From Nannochloropsis oceanica (lineage: Eukaryota > Sar > Eustigmatophyceae > Eustigmatales > Monodopsidaceae): a stretch of 64,000 nucleotides of DNA. The stretch is taken from contig CP038117.1 of the NCBI GenBank assembly GCA_004519485.1, forward strand, positions 620,001 to 684,000, written 5' to 3'. The translations under genes were made by a program, and so were the position numbers. Positions 47,919-58,590 of this stretch are shown here, piece by piece. Numbering within the stretch: position 1 is the stretch's first letter; the number at the start of each line of letters is the position of its first letter. The notes under the pieces were generated by a model. It made no database searches. It saw nothing but the letters and a program-made list of their open reading frames with translations, and was not told where the DNA came from.

Positions 47919-48750
47919 TTACATGACGCAGCAAGCCGCCCCCTGCGCGTTCGGGTCTCCCATCTCCTTTAACACCTTAATGACAGCCGCATGCTTGCCC
48001 TGCATCGCCAAGTCAAATGCCGTCTTGTTATCGATATCGCGGGCATTCACGAGTACCATCTTGTCCCCCTTTTCCAGAAACATCCTGATGAGCTCTGCAC
48101 GCCCGCCCTCGGCGGCACCATGCAAGGGTGTCATTTTGGAGGAGGTCTCGGCCATGAGATTGGCGCCATTCTCCACCAGCAATTCTGCTGATTCCATGTG
48201 TCCGCTGATGCTGGCCCAGTGCAAAGCAGTTCGCCCACTCTTGTCAGGCTATTGTGACAGTAACATGGGAGGGAGGAATGAAAGAAGTCTGAGAGGGGAT
48301 GCGCCAGAGGGGAAGGAGGAAAAGAATGAAAAGAAAGGAGGCAGAGAGATGCAAGATGTTGTCATAGCATCCCACGCAGTTTGCAAATCCTTGTGTGTCT
48401 ACTCGTTTAAGCGAAGCCTCCATCGATTTACTTCGAACCTGGTCAATATTGGCACCCTTCTCAATTAAGTACCGGCATATTTCCACGTGATTGCTGCCAG
48501 CTGCTCGATGCAGTGGTCTTCTTTCACCCGCTCCCGCTGCGTATGTGGTGGCAAAGGGTGTGAAATAATGAAGAGAAATGAAACATCAGACATACTGTCT
48601 TGGGCTGCCCGTGACAGCTTCGTCCTTTTGGTCCCATTCCACTGTCCACGCACCTTCATTAACGTCGAATTCCCCGCCATCAATCAGCCGCTGCACAGCG
48701 TCAAGCTCTCCATTATGGCACGACTTGTGCAGGGCGGAGTCGTTTGGCAT
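47919..48750 (-). CDS. Ankyrin-repeat protein ending in a CaaX prenylation box
   Basis: Exons 48750-48654, 48536-48439 and 48248-47919 (phases 1 then 0) give 174 residues made almost wholly of ankyrin repeats. The helices read SALHKSCHNGELDAVQRLID, RPLHRAAGSNHVEICRYLIE, TALHWASISGHMESAELLVE, TPLHGAAEGGRAELIRMFLE and a partial TAFDLAMQGKHAAVIKVL. The size is like the proteasome chaperone gankyrin, but no gankyrin-specific motif is seen. The protein ends GDPNAQGAACCVM; Cys-Cys-Val-Met fits CaaX, with Met last favouring farnesylation, so membrane attachment is predicted. The second exon begins AGAGERRPLHRAA, chosen because only the acceptor acgcag keeps the frame. Confidence 0.82.
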
Positions 48751-49339
48751 GATTATAAGTCGTCCCTCTCAGTCAATTCTGGCTTGTGTACTTTTCTCTT
48801 GACGCACCGTAGCGTGGCTGCACCCAGATGGTAAGAAGAGATTTGGCGGAGCGCCGCGACCCAAAAAAACAAAAATGGGCCTGACGTATCGTCCTCGTCT
48901 GAGCTTGAGGCTTCGTTGCCTCCCCTATCGTTTGAATGGAAGGATGCATATAAGACTGAAACGCCTAGTCCTCCAAAGGTACATTTAGAGGGGCAGCAGC
49001 GAGCATCTGTAAACCAAGGAGTGAAAAAAAAGGAGCGAAAAGAAATCCCGAAAAATTGGCTAGTCCGGATGATGACTTGTGGCCAGGGACCGAACTGGAA
49101 ATGGTCTGCTTCACATCTTCTGGTACGGATAGCCGCCACCGTCAGCCTCCACAGCGTGCTCGCACCCCTCCATCCGGCACCGATTGCCGCCACTGAGGCC
49201 AAGTATTCGTCTGTTCGACTCTTCCACTGACTGACGGTAGCACACCAAAATAAATCGAAATTGAAACAAACGAGGAAATGAGTACTTTGTGTTTTTTTCT
49301 TTTGTACACTGCTCTCTGCGTCTGCGTTTTCTGTCTTCC
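48751..49339. other. Gene-free stretch
   Basis: About 590 bases between two minus-strand genes: promoter of the ankyrin gene and 3' flank of the next. A 196-codon minus-strand frame here overlaps the ankyrin start region and has no recognisable content. Confidence 0.35.
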
Positions 49340-50431
49340 TCAACTGAGACCCCCATTCCCCTGCGAACCTTCCTCTGTTACGCCTTGCTCGTCTTCCAAG
49401 AACCCCAAGAGCCGCAACGTCGACCTGACCTTCTCCCCCACCCCGGGCACCGTGTCAAGCTCGGCGAGTGAAGCGCGGCCAATGGCAGTGAGTTGCCGGG
49501 TGGTTGGCTCCAGGTCCTTGAATAAGGGCTTGAGCAAGGCAGCGACTGAGCCGCCTACGGAGCGTCGACCTAAAGCTTCCTGTTGGATAGGATGTGAATT
49601 GGGTGGCAAAGAGAAGGGGAGTGATTCTCTCATCAGAAAGTGAGAGCGCGGACCCACGGATGGGGACAAACATGTTACGCATACCTTAAGCCCTGGAAGA
49701 TGACCGACGCGGTTGTAAAGGAAGTTGGCATAGAGCAGGGTGGCCAGACACCGTCGTAGCAGCATCCCGCCTTCGTTCCGACTCCGCAAGAGTGCCACCA
49801 CCAAGGAGAGTCCCAACGACGCCTATGAGGACCAAGGCTGACGTGAAATCACTCGCAGTGACAACAAAATATGCGTGCAAAAAGGAACTAAAAAAAGCTT
49901 ACCTCGAACACCAAACTGATGGTTGAAAGCGAGCCGGGCATGAAACGTCGCGGCCCACACCTCGCAGCCGCCGCGGGGCCAGAGGCCGCTTCGGAAGACA
50001 CTCCCAAGATCTGCAGCATGTCCAGTCCTGCTGCCAATGCCGTATAAAACTCACGTAGGAGAAGAGGGCCGAGGGCTTTGACTACTCCTTTGGGTGAGTT
50101 TGTCGCAGGCCAAGTGAGGAGGGCGGCGGAATAGAGGAGGTAGGAGGGGGCGCCTGGGACACGGGTTAGGCCGCGGGCGAGCTGATTTTCGGGTCGGGAG
50201 AGAGAAATGTCTGTAAGCTAAAATGAAAACAAAATTATTAAATAGAAAAGAAATGACAAATATTACCCATGTGTATTCAAGACTTGTAGTTTCTCCATCG
50301 CCCTCTCTCCATCAATCCCTCTCTCTTACCTTGCGAATCTTCCTTCGGTCCACCTCTCCTTCCGCCGCTTCTCTCAACACCCGGCGCACATCCGCAGCCA
50401 GGCCAAAGGCATGACGCACTGTCAGGATCAT
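49340..50431 (-). CDS. Membrane protein, possibly TMEM33/Pom33 family
   Basis: Four exons (50431-50330, 50217-49903, 49822-49685, 49579-49340), all in phase 0, give 264 residues. Hydrophobic segments include APSYLLYSAALLTWP, STISLVFEASLGLSLVVALL and MLLRRCLATLLYANFLYNRV. The order of segments, the SYLLYS pattern after a short basic N-terminus, a middle helix starting near FE, and a YxxFLYxR segment near the C-terminus resemble TMEM33/Pom33 proteins of the ER and nuclear pore rim (human 247 residues), but identity is low and this is only a suggestion. The C-terminal exon is hydrophilic (LDTVPGVGEKVRSTLRLLGF). The start is the only ATG compatible with the first good exon; an upstream exon cannot be excluded. 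Confidence 0.6.
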
Positions 50432-50606
50432 TAGCACTGGCCTCTCCCCCGCCACGTCTGCTGGTAGTGAAGCTGCCGTGAGCTAGTTGTGGGTTGGTAG
50501 GGACGCGGATTAAAAAGTGATCATGTAAAAGGAGGTTGGCGAGGATCTTGAGAAAATGAAATCATTCTTGAATGGCAGAGTGTGGCGTTACTCTTGCAGG
50601 CAGGCC
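50432..50606. other. Short spacer between two minus-strand genes
   Basis: 175 bases: upstream of the TMEM33-like gene and just after the stop of the unknown two-exon gene. No motif seen. Confidence 0.3.
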
Positions 50607-51278
50607 TCAAACGCGTGCTTGTTGGTCTGGTAAACGCGGGGCAGAAAAATTGCGCCTCCACAGACGATTTCTGACTTCACAGGTGATGATTTTCTGTGGG
50701 AAACGGTAAATATTCATCATATCTACAGCCGCGCGGTATTAACCTTTAAACACATGTTGATTTCCACATTCACAAAGTCGTCTATGTGAGCAAATACATG
50801 ATCACCGTGCACGCAGTTTTCCTCAGGTTCAAAAGCCCACCTCAGTATCTCCACGTACCACCAAAAACCACGCCATCCCGCTCGCGATTAGTTGTCCCGT
50901 CCACAAAGGGTCCGCGGAAAAATATTTGTTGATTGACCGCTCTCGCATGGCCTCCTCAAGCAGCCCTTCCTCAACTTCCTCTACCTCCACCTGGGCCGCT
51001 GCGGGCGCCGCCGTCTTGCTCCCTCCGATCTTGACCTCGTCCTTCCGCCTCTCAGGCACGGGTAAGGTTGGCCTACGCCCTGCTGGTCTACTGAGTGGCT
51101 TGGCACCTTTCGGCCGCTTTCCTGCTGCTGGCGCCCGCTTTCGTGCGATCGGAGAAGGGTCCGAGACGTCCGCAGGGGACGATTGCCCTCCCTGAGAAAG
51201 GATGAGGAGGGCGAGTAAAATGGTTGCCAGTGTGACAAGCCAGCGCCTGTGCACGTCGAAGTATGCCACCATCCGCAT
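50607..51278 (-). CDS. Unknown protein with N-terminal signal anchor
   Basis: Exon 1 (51278-50841) encodes 146 residues. A hydrophobic N-terminal helix (WLVTLATILLALLILSQGGQ) follows MRMVAYFDVHRR. Then come a Pro/Arg/Lys-rich stretch (ARKRAPAAGKRPKGAKPLSR), an acidic helix (VEVEEVEEGLLEEAMRERSI) and a second hydrophobic segment (LWTGQLIASGMAWFLVV). A GT donor follows GAG. The second exon, 50693-50607, is less certain: in phase 0 it reads KIITCEVRNRLWRR and stops, but another frame of the same stretch (EIVCGGAIFLPRVYQTNKHA) looks at least as protein-like, so the join may be wrong. The first helix could be a signal peptide. No family recognised. Confidence 0.48.
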
Positions 51279-51792
51279 GCTAACTGAGAATGCCCTATAT
51301 GGTGACGGACATGGGTTGGGAGGGGTCAGGTCGTGTCCTGGAGAGCTGTCTGTGAGCGCCAGGCTATGGAAAAAATGATTGAGGCGATGGGATGGCGGCC
51401 ATCGGAGCCGGTACCGTTTTTCCCCCCCTTTTTCACGCACGGGCATAATTTGGTATTTCCACCTACACAGATACAAACACATGCGTCATCTCATTGCTTA
51501 TTGTGTCGTGGCTAACTGTTCCCGCCTGCTGCTGCAGTTGCTTGGAGTCTCAGGAAGGGTTGGCCTGCGGCAAGGTCAAGGGCAGATATTCATCCCCACT
51601 CAACCGCATGCTCGACCCACGACTCAGCCAGCGCATCACCTAATCGCAGCATTGCACCACGCACCTACCAGCACGCATGTACTTATTCTATTTCTTTTCT
51701 CCCCTTTTCTACCTTGCACAGAAGGTCGGCACAGAGGCCAGCACAAGCACTCAGACGCACAGATAGGCAGGAGGCTAAAGCACACAGCCACC
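51279..51792. promoter_or_regulatory. Divergent promoter region
   Basis: 514 bases between divergent starts at 51278 and 51793. Contains a poly-C/T run (cccccccctttttc at about 51421-51431) and no clear core element. Confidence 0.3.
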
Positions 51793-51957
51793 ATGTTTGT
51801 CATTGATCGCATCCGCAGCTCGTCGGGGGAAGGCAACCGCGCACCACGTCGTAAACGGGGTGGCAGCAGCGCTGCGCTTACCCATGCGGGGTACACGGCT
51901 ATCTTCTTTGGGGTCATTCGTCTCATCTACTTGGCAAAAAACTCTGGGAGCAATTAA
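51793..51957 (+). CDS. 54-residue tail-anchored-like protein
   Basis: Short single-exon frame with an excellent start context (gccaccATG). The product begins MFVIDRIRSSSGEGNRAPRR, passes through a basic patch (KRGGSS) and ends with a hydrophobic helix, GYTAIFFGVIRLIYLAKNSG, near the C-terminus. That layout resembles tail-anchored mitochondrial or ER subunits such as small TOM or translocon components, but no family can be named. Support comes from the start context and the membrane helix only. Confidence 0.5.
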   Translation: MFVIDRIRSSSGEGNRAPRRKRGGSSAALTHAGYTAIFFGVIRLIYLAKNSGSN

Positions 51958-52753
51958 GGGAGCGGTAGTGGGAGAAGGAGGAGGGGACCATGAATGGTGA
52001 GGAGAAATGGAGGAGAAGAGGGAGAGAGAAATACAATACGCTTGCTTGAGTTGAGGGTTTAGAGGCCTGTACCAAGTGGGCGGATGCGTCTGTACTGACA
52101 GCTTTGGTTGGCCACCATGCAGACGTTGGAGGATTGGATCACGAGGAGTCGATCATGAGTGCGGACAATACGTAGAGGCTGCAGTACTTTGCAGATGCAG
52201 ATAATTTGTGTACTTGATTGGCAAGCAGAGAGAGTGGGGCTGGTTGGGTTGCGGGATGTGGGAAGGTCGCATCATATCAGGGATTGCGTGAGGGCGCGCA
52301 AGGGGCAGCAGATGTACAGTAGTAGACGAACATCAAACCAAAGGCATGAAAATAAGCAAATCAAGAGAACGGCAGATACGTCAGTGAGGAATTAAATTGT
52401 AGCTCATTATTTTGCCTTTATACTGTGATGGCGGCTTTTGTAGCAATGCAGGATGGAAGGCCGCTCTGATTTTAAGTATCTTTTCCATCATCGCAGCAGC
52501 AGCACCATCAGCACCAGCCCAACATCATCCATCTATTACCCTATTTTGCCGGAAATGACCCCGCACATTTGTGTCCATCGTAGAGGTGGTACACAAATAC
52601 CGCGCTCTATTCCCTTCGAATCTGCTGCGAACGATTTTAGCGCATTTTGCTCACCCACCTCACATTACACTCCCTCCCCCCAGGCCAGGCCACTGTCGCC
52701 GTCGCTGGTTCTTCGCCGCTGCTGCAACCACAGCCACAACGCCCCCTTGAACC
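51958..52753. other. Gene-free stretch, upstream of ASADH
   Basis: About 800 bases. A G/A-rich part follows the small gene, then mixed sequence and a C-rich part (52640-52740) just before the ASADH start. No gene seen. Confidence 0.35.
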
Positions 52754-54632
52754 ATGCGTGCGGTTCTACCTGTCATGTGCTTGTTTCTATCCTATGCTTC
52801 AGCCTTTATGCCGACTATGCCTGCCAGCGCGTTACGAGGTGAGTTCCTCGTTACCCGTCCTTTTCTCCCCTAAGTCCCTACTTTCAATACCTTGCCCTGT
52901 CCTTATTTCCCCGCTGCATCAACTTACACACACACGCCCACTTACACACTCTCCCCAAATACAGCCACCACCACCACCTCCGCATGGCGAAGGCGGACGG
53001 GAGTTGCGCTGACGCCCATGATGACCGCGGTTGACGGGGGTAAGCTCAAGGTAGGAATTGTGGGGGCGACGGGCGCAGTAGGAGAGGAGATTGTGAAGGT
53101 GCTGGGCAATCGGCAATTCCCCGTGTCTGAGCTTCATTTGTACGCCTCGGCGCGTTCCGCGGGTAAGAGCGTGCCGACGCCGTTTGGGTCTGTGACCATC
53201 GAGGAGTTTGAGCTCGGCAATGCGAGAGGATTGGACGTGATTTTCCTGGCGGTCGGTGGGGACTTCTCATTGAAGTACGCACACAAGCTCTCGGAGGGGG
53301 ACGGGCCTGTTGTAATCGACAATTCATCTGCTTTTCGAATGGATCCTGACGTCCCGCTGGTGGTGCCGGAGATCAACCACAAGACGGCAAAAGGGAAGAA
53401 ACTTATTGCCAACCCGAATTGTACGACGGCGATCGGGTTGATGGCTCTTTTCCCGCTGCATGTGGCCTATGGAATTAAAAAGGTGATTATGTCGACGTAC
53501 CAGGCGGCGTCGGGTGCCGGGGCCGAAGGTGCGTGGTGTTGGGAGGGCAGAGGTGGAAAAAGAGGATATATACCGATACCCTTATATATTCTTGTTGTCG
53601 TTGGCGGCGACACATGGAACATGAAAGCGGGAGTTATGCCTCCTAATCACTCGCATTCAGGACCCTCCCTCCCCTTCTCCGCCCACCATCCCCTCCCCAG
53701 GCATGGACGAGCTCAAGACGGGCATCGCCAGCTTTGTCAAAGGCCAGCCGATCAAGAACGAGTTCTTCGCCTACCCCCTCCCCTTCAACGTCATTCCTCA
53801 CATTGACGTCTTCCAGGAAAATGGGTACACGAAGGAGGAGATGAAAGTCACTTGGGAGGCACGCAAGATCTTGGGGGTTCCCGATTTGGCTGTTAGGTAG
53901 GGAGAGAAGGGGAGGAGGGGGGGGAGGGGTTTGTGGTTTCGAAGCTCTGTGCGTGCGCTGTATTTTGCCTGTACCTCGTTTCTGCCTCCTCGGACGTTCG
54001 CAATTGATATCACACGTACCCCTCCACTCTTCTTTGCCTTTTTTCTGGGCTGACCCCTTCCATTCCTCAAGTTGCACTGCAGTCCGCATCCCCACCCTGC
54101 GGGCTCACTCAGAGGCCATTGTCATCGAGACCGAAAAGCCCGTCACGCCCGAAGGCGCCCGAGAGGTCCTTGGGAACTTTCCGGGACTCAAGGTGGTGGA
54201 TGACACAAGCACGAAGCAATACCCTATGCCCTTGACAGCCACCAACCACTACGACGTGGAGGTGGGCCGCATTCGTCAGAACATCGTCTTTGGGGACCAC
54301 GGCCTGGAGCTGTTTGTGTGTGGGGATCAGGTGCGTTTTCGAGGGAGGGAGGGAGGGAGGGAAGGAGGGGGTGGGAAAAGGGAGGGAGGGAGGATGGGAG
54401 AGAGGTGAGCATGGGAGGGAAGGAAGGAGGAAAGCATGGGCGCCATTTGCAAGCACAAACACACATACATACATACATACACACACACATATATATAATA
54501 TATGTATATATATAATTGCATACATAGTGCTCATTTCCTGCCCGCAAAATATATGCGCATGCACTTACATTTCTTTTACAGCTTTTACGCGGGGCTGCAT
54601 TAAATGCTGTGATAATTGCTGAGATGCTGTAG
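52754..54632 (+). CDS. ASD: Aspartate-semialdehyde dehydrogenase, plastid-targeted
   Basis: Second enzyme of the aspartate pathway, leading to lysine, threonine and methionine; a plastid process in algae. Five exons (52754-52838, 52965-53528, 53701-53896, 54072-54330, 54582-54632) give 384 residues. Exon 1 encodes a signal peptide ending in an ASAF motif ([20 protein letters not shown]), then a basic transit part ([12 protein letters not shown]). The enzyme starts [20 protein letters not shown] (NADP-binding GxTGxVG). It has the catalytic cysteine in [53 protein letters not shown] with the catalytic His, and ends [16 protein letters not shown]. All phases agree. Intron 4 carries GAGGG and CATA/AT simple repeats. 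Confidence 0.95.
54335..54530. repeat. Simple repeats in ASADH intron 4
   Basis: An imperfect (GGGA)n tract at about 54341-54440, then (CATA)n/(CA)n/(TA)n at about 54463-54528. Both lie within the intron between exons 4 and 5. Confidence 0.85.
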
Positions 54633-55678
54633 AGTGATGAGGAAAGACGAGAGGGAAGGGTTATGGGGCGGGGAATATTGAGGTTTGACACAGACTACAC
54701 AGAGTAAGGATATAAAACATTTGCAAAAGCACGCAAAAGTGGCTGTAAAGACATTGCCCATCGTCGGAAAGAGGAAAACAGAACATCGTTAAAAAAAAAA
54801 AAAAAGAAGCACAAAGCGTTCTTACCTAATGCCCGGTTTGTCCCTATGGCTACACAAAACTGAAATGGTTCTGCTCCAACGAACCATAACTCATCGTAAA
54901 TTTAGTCAAACGACGAAATTTGGCGTGGTCTGACCTTCGTTAGTATGATCTGTGGCGTTTTTTATGGATTGGCTTTTTATGAGGCGATGTGGTGCCCACG
55001 AGGAGGAAAAACAAGAGTGCAAAAGAGATGACTTACAGCCAGTCAATGACACATGTTGTTACCACGATCGCATCTACTTTGAGGTGGACAAGAGATTTGA
55101 ATATGTGAAGGTCAGGAAGAAGGAAGAGAAGGGTCCCAGCGTGAACAGGGTCGCAGGTGCGGGTGCTTGTTCTTCCTACATTCAAGCCAAAAATCAATCA
55201 AAAAAGACTAGATATCGAGACAAAAGACTACAGACTTCCAATTTATACTGGGTAAAGATCATTCACAGGTCTTTGAAAGCCATGTTCACTCCTCCATAGG
55301 AGGGCGACAGGAGAGAGGCAAGAGGGAGAGGGGTGGAGAAACGATTGAAAGACTCTTCCACTTGGAAATCAAAAACAATTCCAAAAAGGTCGGAAGTGAC
55401 TGGTAATGAAGTTTCATGCATATGCGTTTGCTTATGTCGTTGTACGAGCTTTGAATTCGCTGGGCTATGTGTAGAGTGTCTGGGGTGGTATTACTGGGGG
55501 GGTACGCCCAGCTATAGAGTGGGCCGCTCCAGTGCTTCCTCCTCCTTCCCCCTCCTCTTCCTCCTCCTTCCCCTTCTCCTCCGCCTCCTGTACCTCCTTC
55601 TGGACCTTTTTTACACGACACTACTACACAGGCAAGCAGCCCTCAACAGTCCATCCCCCCCTTGCCACTTCATCAGCC
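54633..55678. other. Gene-free stretch with short hairpin
   Basis: 1.05 kb. A 15-base A run lies near 54790. A perfect 7-base inverted repeat (ATGGTTC / GAACCAT, 9-base loop) lies at 54865-54887. From 55500 the sequence is C/T-rich and in frame with the next gene, so that gene could start earlier, but no better start is seen. Confidence 0.4.
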
Positions 55679-57256
55679 ATGGAAGAAGCCGGCGAGGAGG
55701 AAGAGGGCGTACTATACGTCCACTGCAATCGGTGCCAGCAGAGCCTCTCCTCCTTCTACAAATCCTCTTGTGGGCACTGCTTTTGCGTGGACTGTGCCAC
55801 CACTCATTTCGCTAAAGACCCCTGCTGCCCCGTCTGTGGCCTTCGCCTCTCCCAAAAGCACTTCCGGGGACCCTTCGACGTAGGCATCTCTGCAGGCGAG
55901 CCCGTGGAAGCGGCCATGTACAAGAACGTCTTCACTTCCAATCGATTGGATGAGGTTCTGCAAAAGGCCTTATTGTGCTTACCAGCGGTCGAAGACGTCA
56001 TCAACCTCGTTACCACCCAGTTGTACCTGGAGAATCAACGCAGTCAGATCCTGCGGGAGAAGGTGGAGCGGAAGCTCAGGAAGGCACGGGGGGATCTGAA
56101 GCTCACGGTGCAGGAGGCCAGGAGTAAGATTGCCATCCTTTCCTCCCAGCTTACAGAGGCAGAGGCTTGGAAACGCAAACTTAGTACGTAGAGGGAGGGG
56201 GGAAGGGATGGTGAGGAGCGAGGGAAGGCGATATTTGTGTGTATGAGGAAGACGTAGGAAAGGTTCTTCATAACGAGTTTTCATTCATCCCTCTCTTCCT
56301 CCCTCCCCTCCTTCCTTCTTTCCTCGGCATAGATGACGAGCTATCCACGGCCAAGCAGGAGGTGTATGAGGTCCACCGCAAGAATAAGTCCATGGAGCAG
56401 GTAAGGGGGCGAGAAATTGGGAGAGAGAGACAAAGTTAAATCCCGTGGGTGTCCTCATCTATGCTCCTCCTCGCTTGGCACCGCAATCTCCTCCTCCTTC
56501 TCCTCCTCCTCCTTCTTCTCCTTTTTCCTTCTTTGCCTCATCTCCTCCCTCCCCCCTCTCCTTCCCCCTTGCCTTGCCCAGATGCTTGCACGTCTTCGCA
56601 ACGACGGCCACGCCATCCCTGCCGCCCTTCCACTCCCCAGCCCGGCCTCGACACCTCCCCATCAATACCAACACCTCCGCCAGCAACCGCAGCGATCGCA
56701 GCAGCAGCAGCAGCAGTACTACCCCCCTCCTTCCCCACGTATCAGCGCCAGCAGCAGCAAGGTAAGTGGGGAAATGCACAGAGCAAATGTCATTCACTCC
56801 TCCCTCCTTCCCGCCACTTCTTCTCAATTCGCCCCTCCCTCCCTCCTTTCCTACCTACCTACATCCTCACCTCAGTCCCCCAGTGGGCTCCAATTCCCGC
56901 AGCAGCAGCTGCTGCATCGTCCCGCCTCCGCCGCCCGCACTATCTCCCCTCACCACCCAGGAGAAGGAGGCGGAGGAGGAGGAGATGGAGGGAGGGGGTT
57001 CCAAAATTCTTTGGTTCAGCCTACCCCATCTCGGAGTATGAGTGCTGGCAGCAGCAACGGCAGCATTTCATTGTCTCGCTCTCTGTCGCCGCATCATTAT
57101 CATCATCATCGTGGGGGGGGCTTGGCCGTCGGTGTAGGGGTGGGGGGGACGGGCGCTTGTTCACCCGCCGGGGGTCGTTCCTCCCACGCGTCCTCCTCCT
57201 CGCCTTTTGGAGGGAGATCTTTTGGCGCGGTAAGTGATTACAGAGTGCCTTATTGA
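55679..57256 (+). CDS. ZIP3/RNF212/HEI10-like meiotic RING protein
   Basis: Family of SUMO/ubiquitin ligases that mark crossover sites on meiotic chromosomes. Exons 55679-56183, 56333-56400, 56582-56761 and 56876-57256 (phases 1, 0, 0) give 377 residues. The N-terminal RING is VHCNRCQQSLSSFYKSSCGH, FCVDCATTHF, CCPVCGLRL: compact, with CNRC and SCGHxFCxxC as in Zip3/RNF212/HEI10. A long coiled coil follows (YLENQRSQILREKVERKLRK ... STAKQEVYEVHRKNKSMEQM), then a Gln/Pro-rich and Ser/Gly-rich tail with SP sites (SRSLSPHH). RING, coiled coil and Ser-rich tail in this order is the family layout. The 3' end is uncertain: gtaagt at 57230 may be a donor to another exon. I cannot separate the three subgroups by eye. 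Confidence 0.78.
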
Positions 57257-58482
57257 GGGAGGGAGAGACGGAGGGAGGAAGGGGAAAAGAGAAGGAGGGA
57301 GGAATGCTTTCTTTTCTTGCTCCTCTCTGTAGGTACTCCTCTTTGTAGAAGGTCTTCTTCCGTACTGGAGGGGAAGAAATGGAGAGAGGGGGGGGGAAGG
57401 ACGAGAGGGGGGGAGGGAGGGCGAGATGTACCCTCGTAAGGCTGAGATTTACAACTACAACTACAGAAGCAACAACACCGCGACCAACAGACTGACAGAT
57501 CTGGCAGCAGCAGCAGCAGCCACAAAAATTAGAGAAATTAAAGTCGAAGAAATATAGTGCCTGCTTTCCTTGTTGTTGGGTGGGTGGGTGGGTGGGAGAG
57601 AGAGAAAGAGAGAAAGAGAGAAAATGAAAAAGAGAGAGATAGAGAGAAAGAGAGAGAAATAAAGAGAGAGATAGAGAGAAAATTAGAGGTAGACGGAGGA
57701 GGGAGGGAGGGTGTGTGTTAGAGGACGGAGGAGGGAGAGAGGGTGTGTGTTAGAGTAATGTCTCAATGAGTCAATGGACAAACAAGTGAGTACGTGTACA
57801 TGAAAGAATCCTAAGACAAAAACGAGACAAGCAACGAGTGAATGAGAGGACGAGAGAAATGATTGAAAATACGACGAGGACGAGGCGAGGACGAGAATGA
57901 AGATGACAATCCCGAGAAAGAGGGAAACAAACTCAAGAAACGGGGATTACGAGAGGGTGCACATGTATAGACTGAATGAAGCAAGAATCAACGAACAATA
58001 AACATCACTCGAAGCGAGCAACGGTCAGAACTGTACCAAAGACAACAACAGTAGCAGAGGCAGCAGCAGCAGATATACCAGCAGCAGGACCAGCAGCAAG
58101 TAAGCAAAGCGGATAAATGACCGATGAGAGATGAGAGTGAGAGTGAAAGGAAGCGAGAAAAAATGCGGGCGTCCATTCCCTCATGACCATGGAAAAAATA
58201 AATTTGCTTGTTTGCTTTTTTTAACTACCTTCCCCTACTGATACATCGTCCTTCATTCCCCTCTCTCGCCATCTGTCCTCTCTTCCTCTCTAATTCCGCT
58301 TTTGCATATTCTATCACACACACGCGCATATATCTCTTTTTTACAAGAAAGAAAGACGTGTCGTGCCAAGTAAAACATCACTTCCAGATATTTTCTCTAA
58401 GTACAACAACAACAATGACAACAACAACAACAGCAACAACAGCAACACACACCCCAGCCAGCTACTAACAATGGCACCTCTT
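57257..58482. other. Gene-free stretch, GA-rich and CAA-rich repeats
   Basis: 1.2 kb between converging genes. A (GGGT)n/(GA)n tract runs 57579-57690, with two similar copies of gagggagngagggtgtgtgttaga at about 57699-57753. Purine-rich sequence with few stops follows to 58000, then (ACA)n at 58405-58445. A possible last exon of the ZIP3-like gene after ctctctgtag at 57332 cannot be excluded. Confidence 0.45.
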
Positions 58483-58590
58483 ATCCCTCCTCACAACCTA
58501 GAAATCAAAAATCAAAAATCGGCGCCATGCCTGACCTCTGATCCCTCCTCACGGCCTAGAATTCAAAAATTGGCGCCATGCCTGACTCAA
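58483..58590. repeat. Tandem duplication of the 3' end of the carotenoid oxygenase gene
   Basis: Two copies of a unit starting atccctcctcac with a period of 58 bases (58483 and 58541). Each has a ctagaa-tcaaaaat-ggcgccatgcctgac core. The inner copy contains the real last codons and stop of the oxygenase gene. The outer copy, just beyond the stop, still encodes Gly-Met-Ala-Pro-Ile-Phe-Asp-Phe-stop on the minus strand. Confidence 0.85.

Noticed and set aside
54825-54860. Sequence resembling the 5' end of U1 RNA (cttacct)
   Set aside because: Only a few bases match, and no U1-like stem-loops or Sm site follow.
54952-55299. 115-codon plus-strand frame in the ASADH/ZIP3 spacer
   Set aside because: It begins with GTG, and the product shows no family features.
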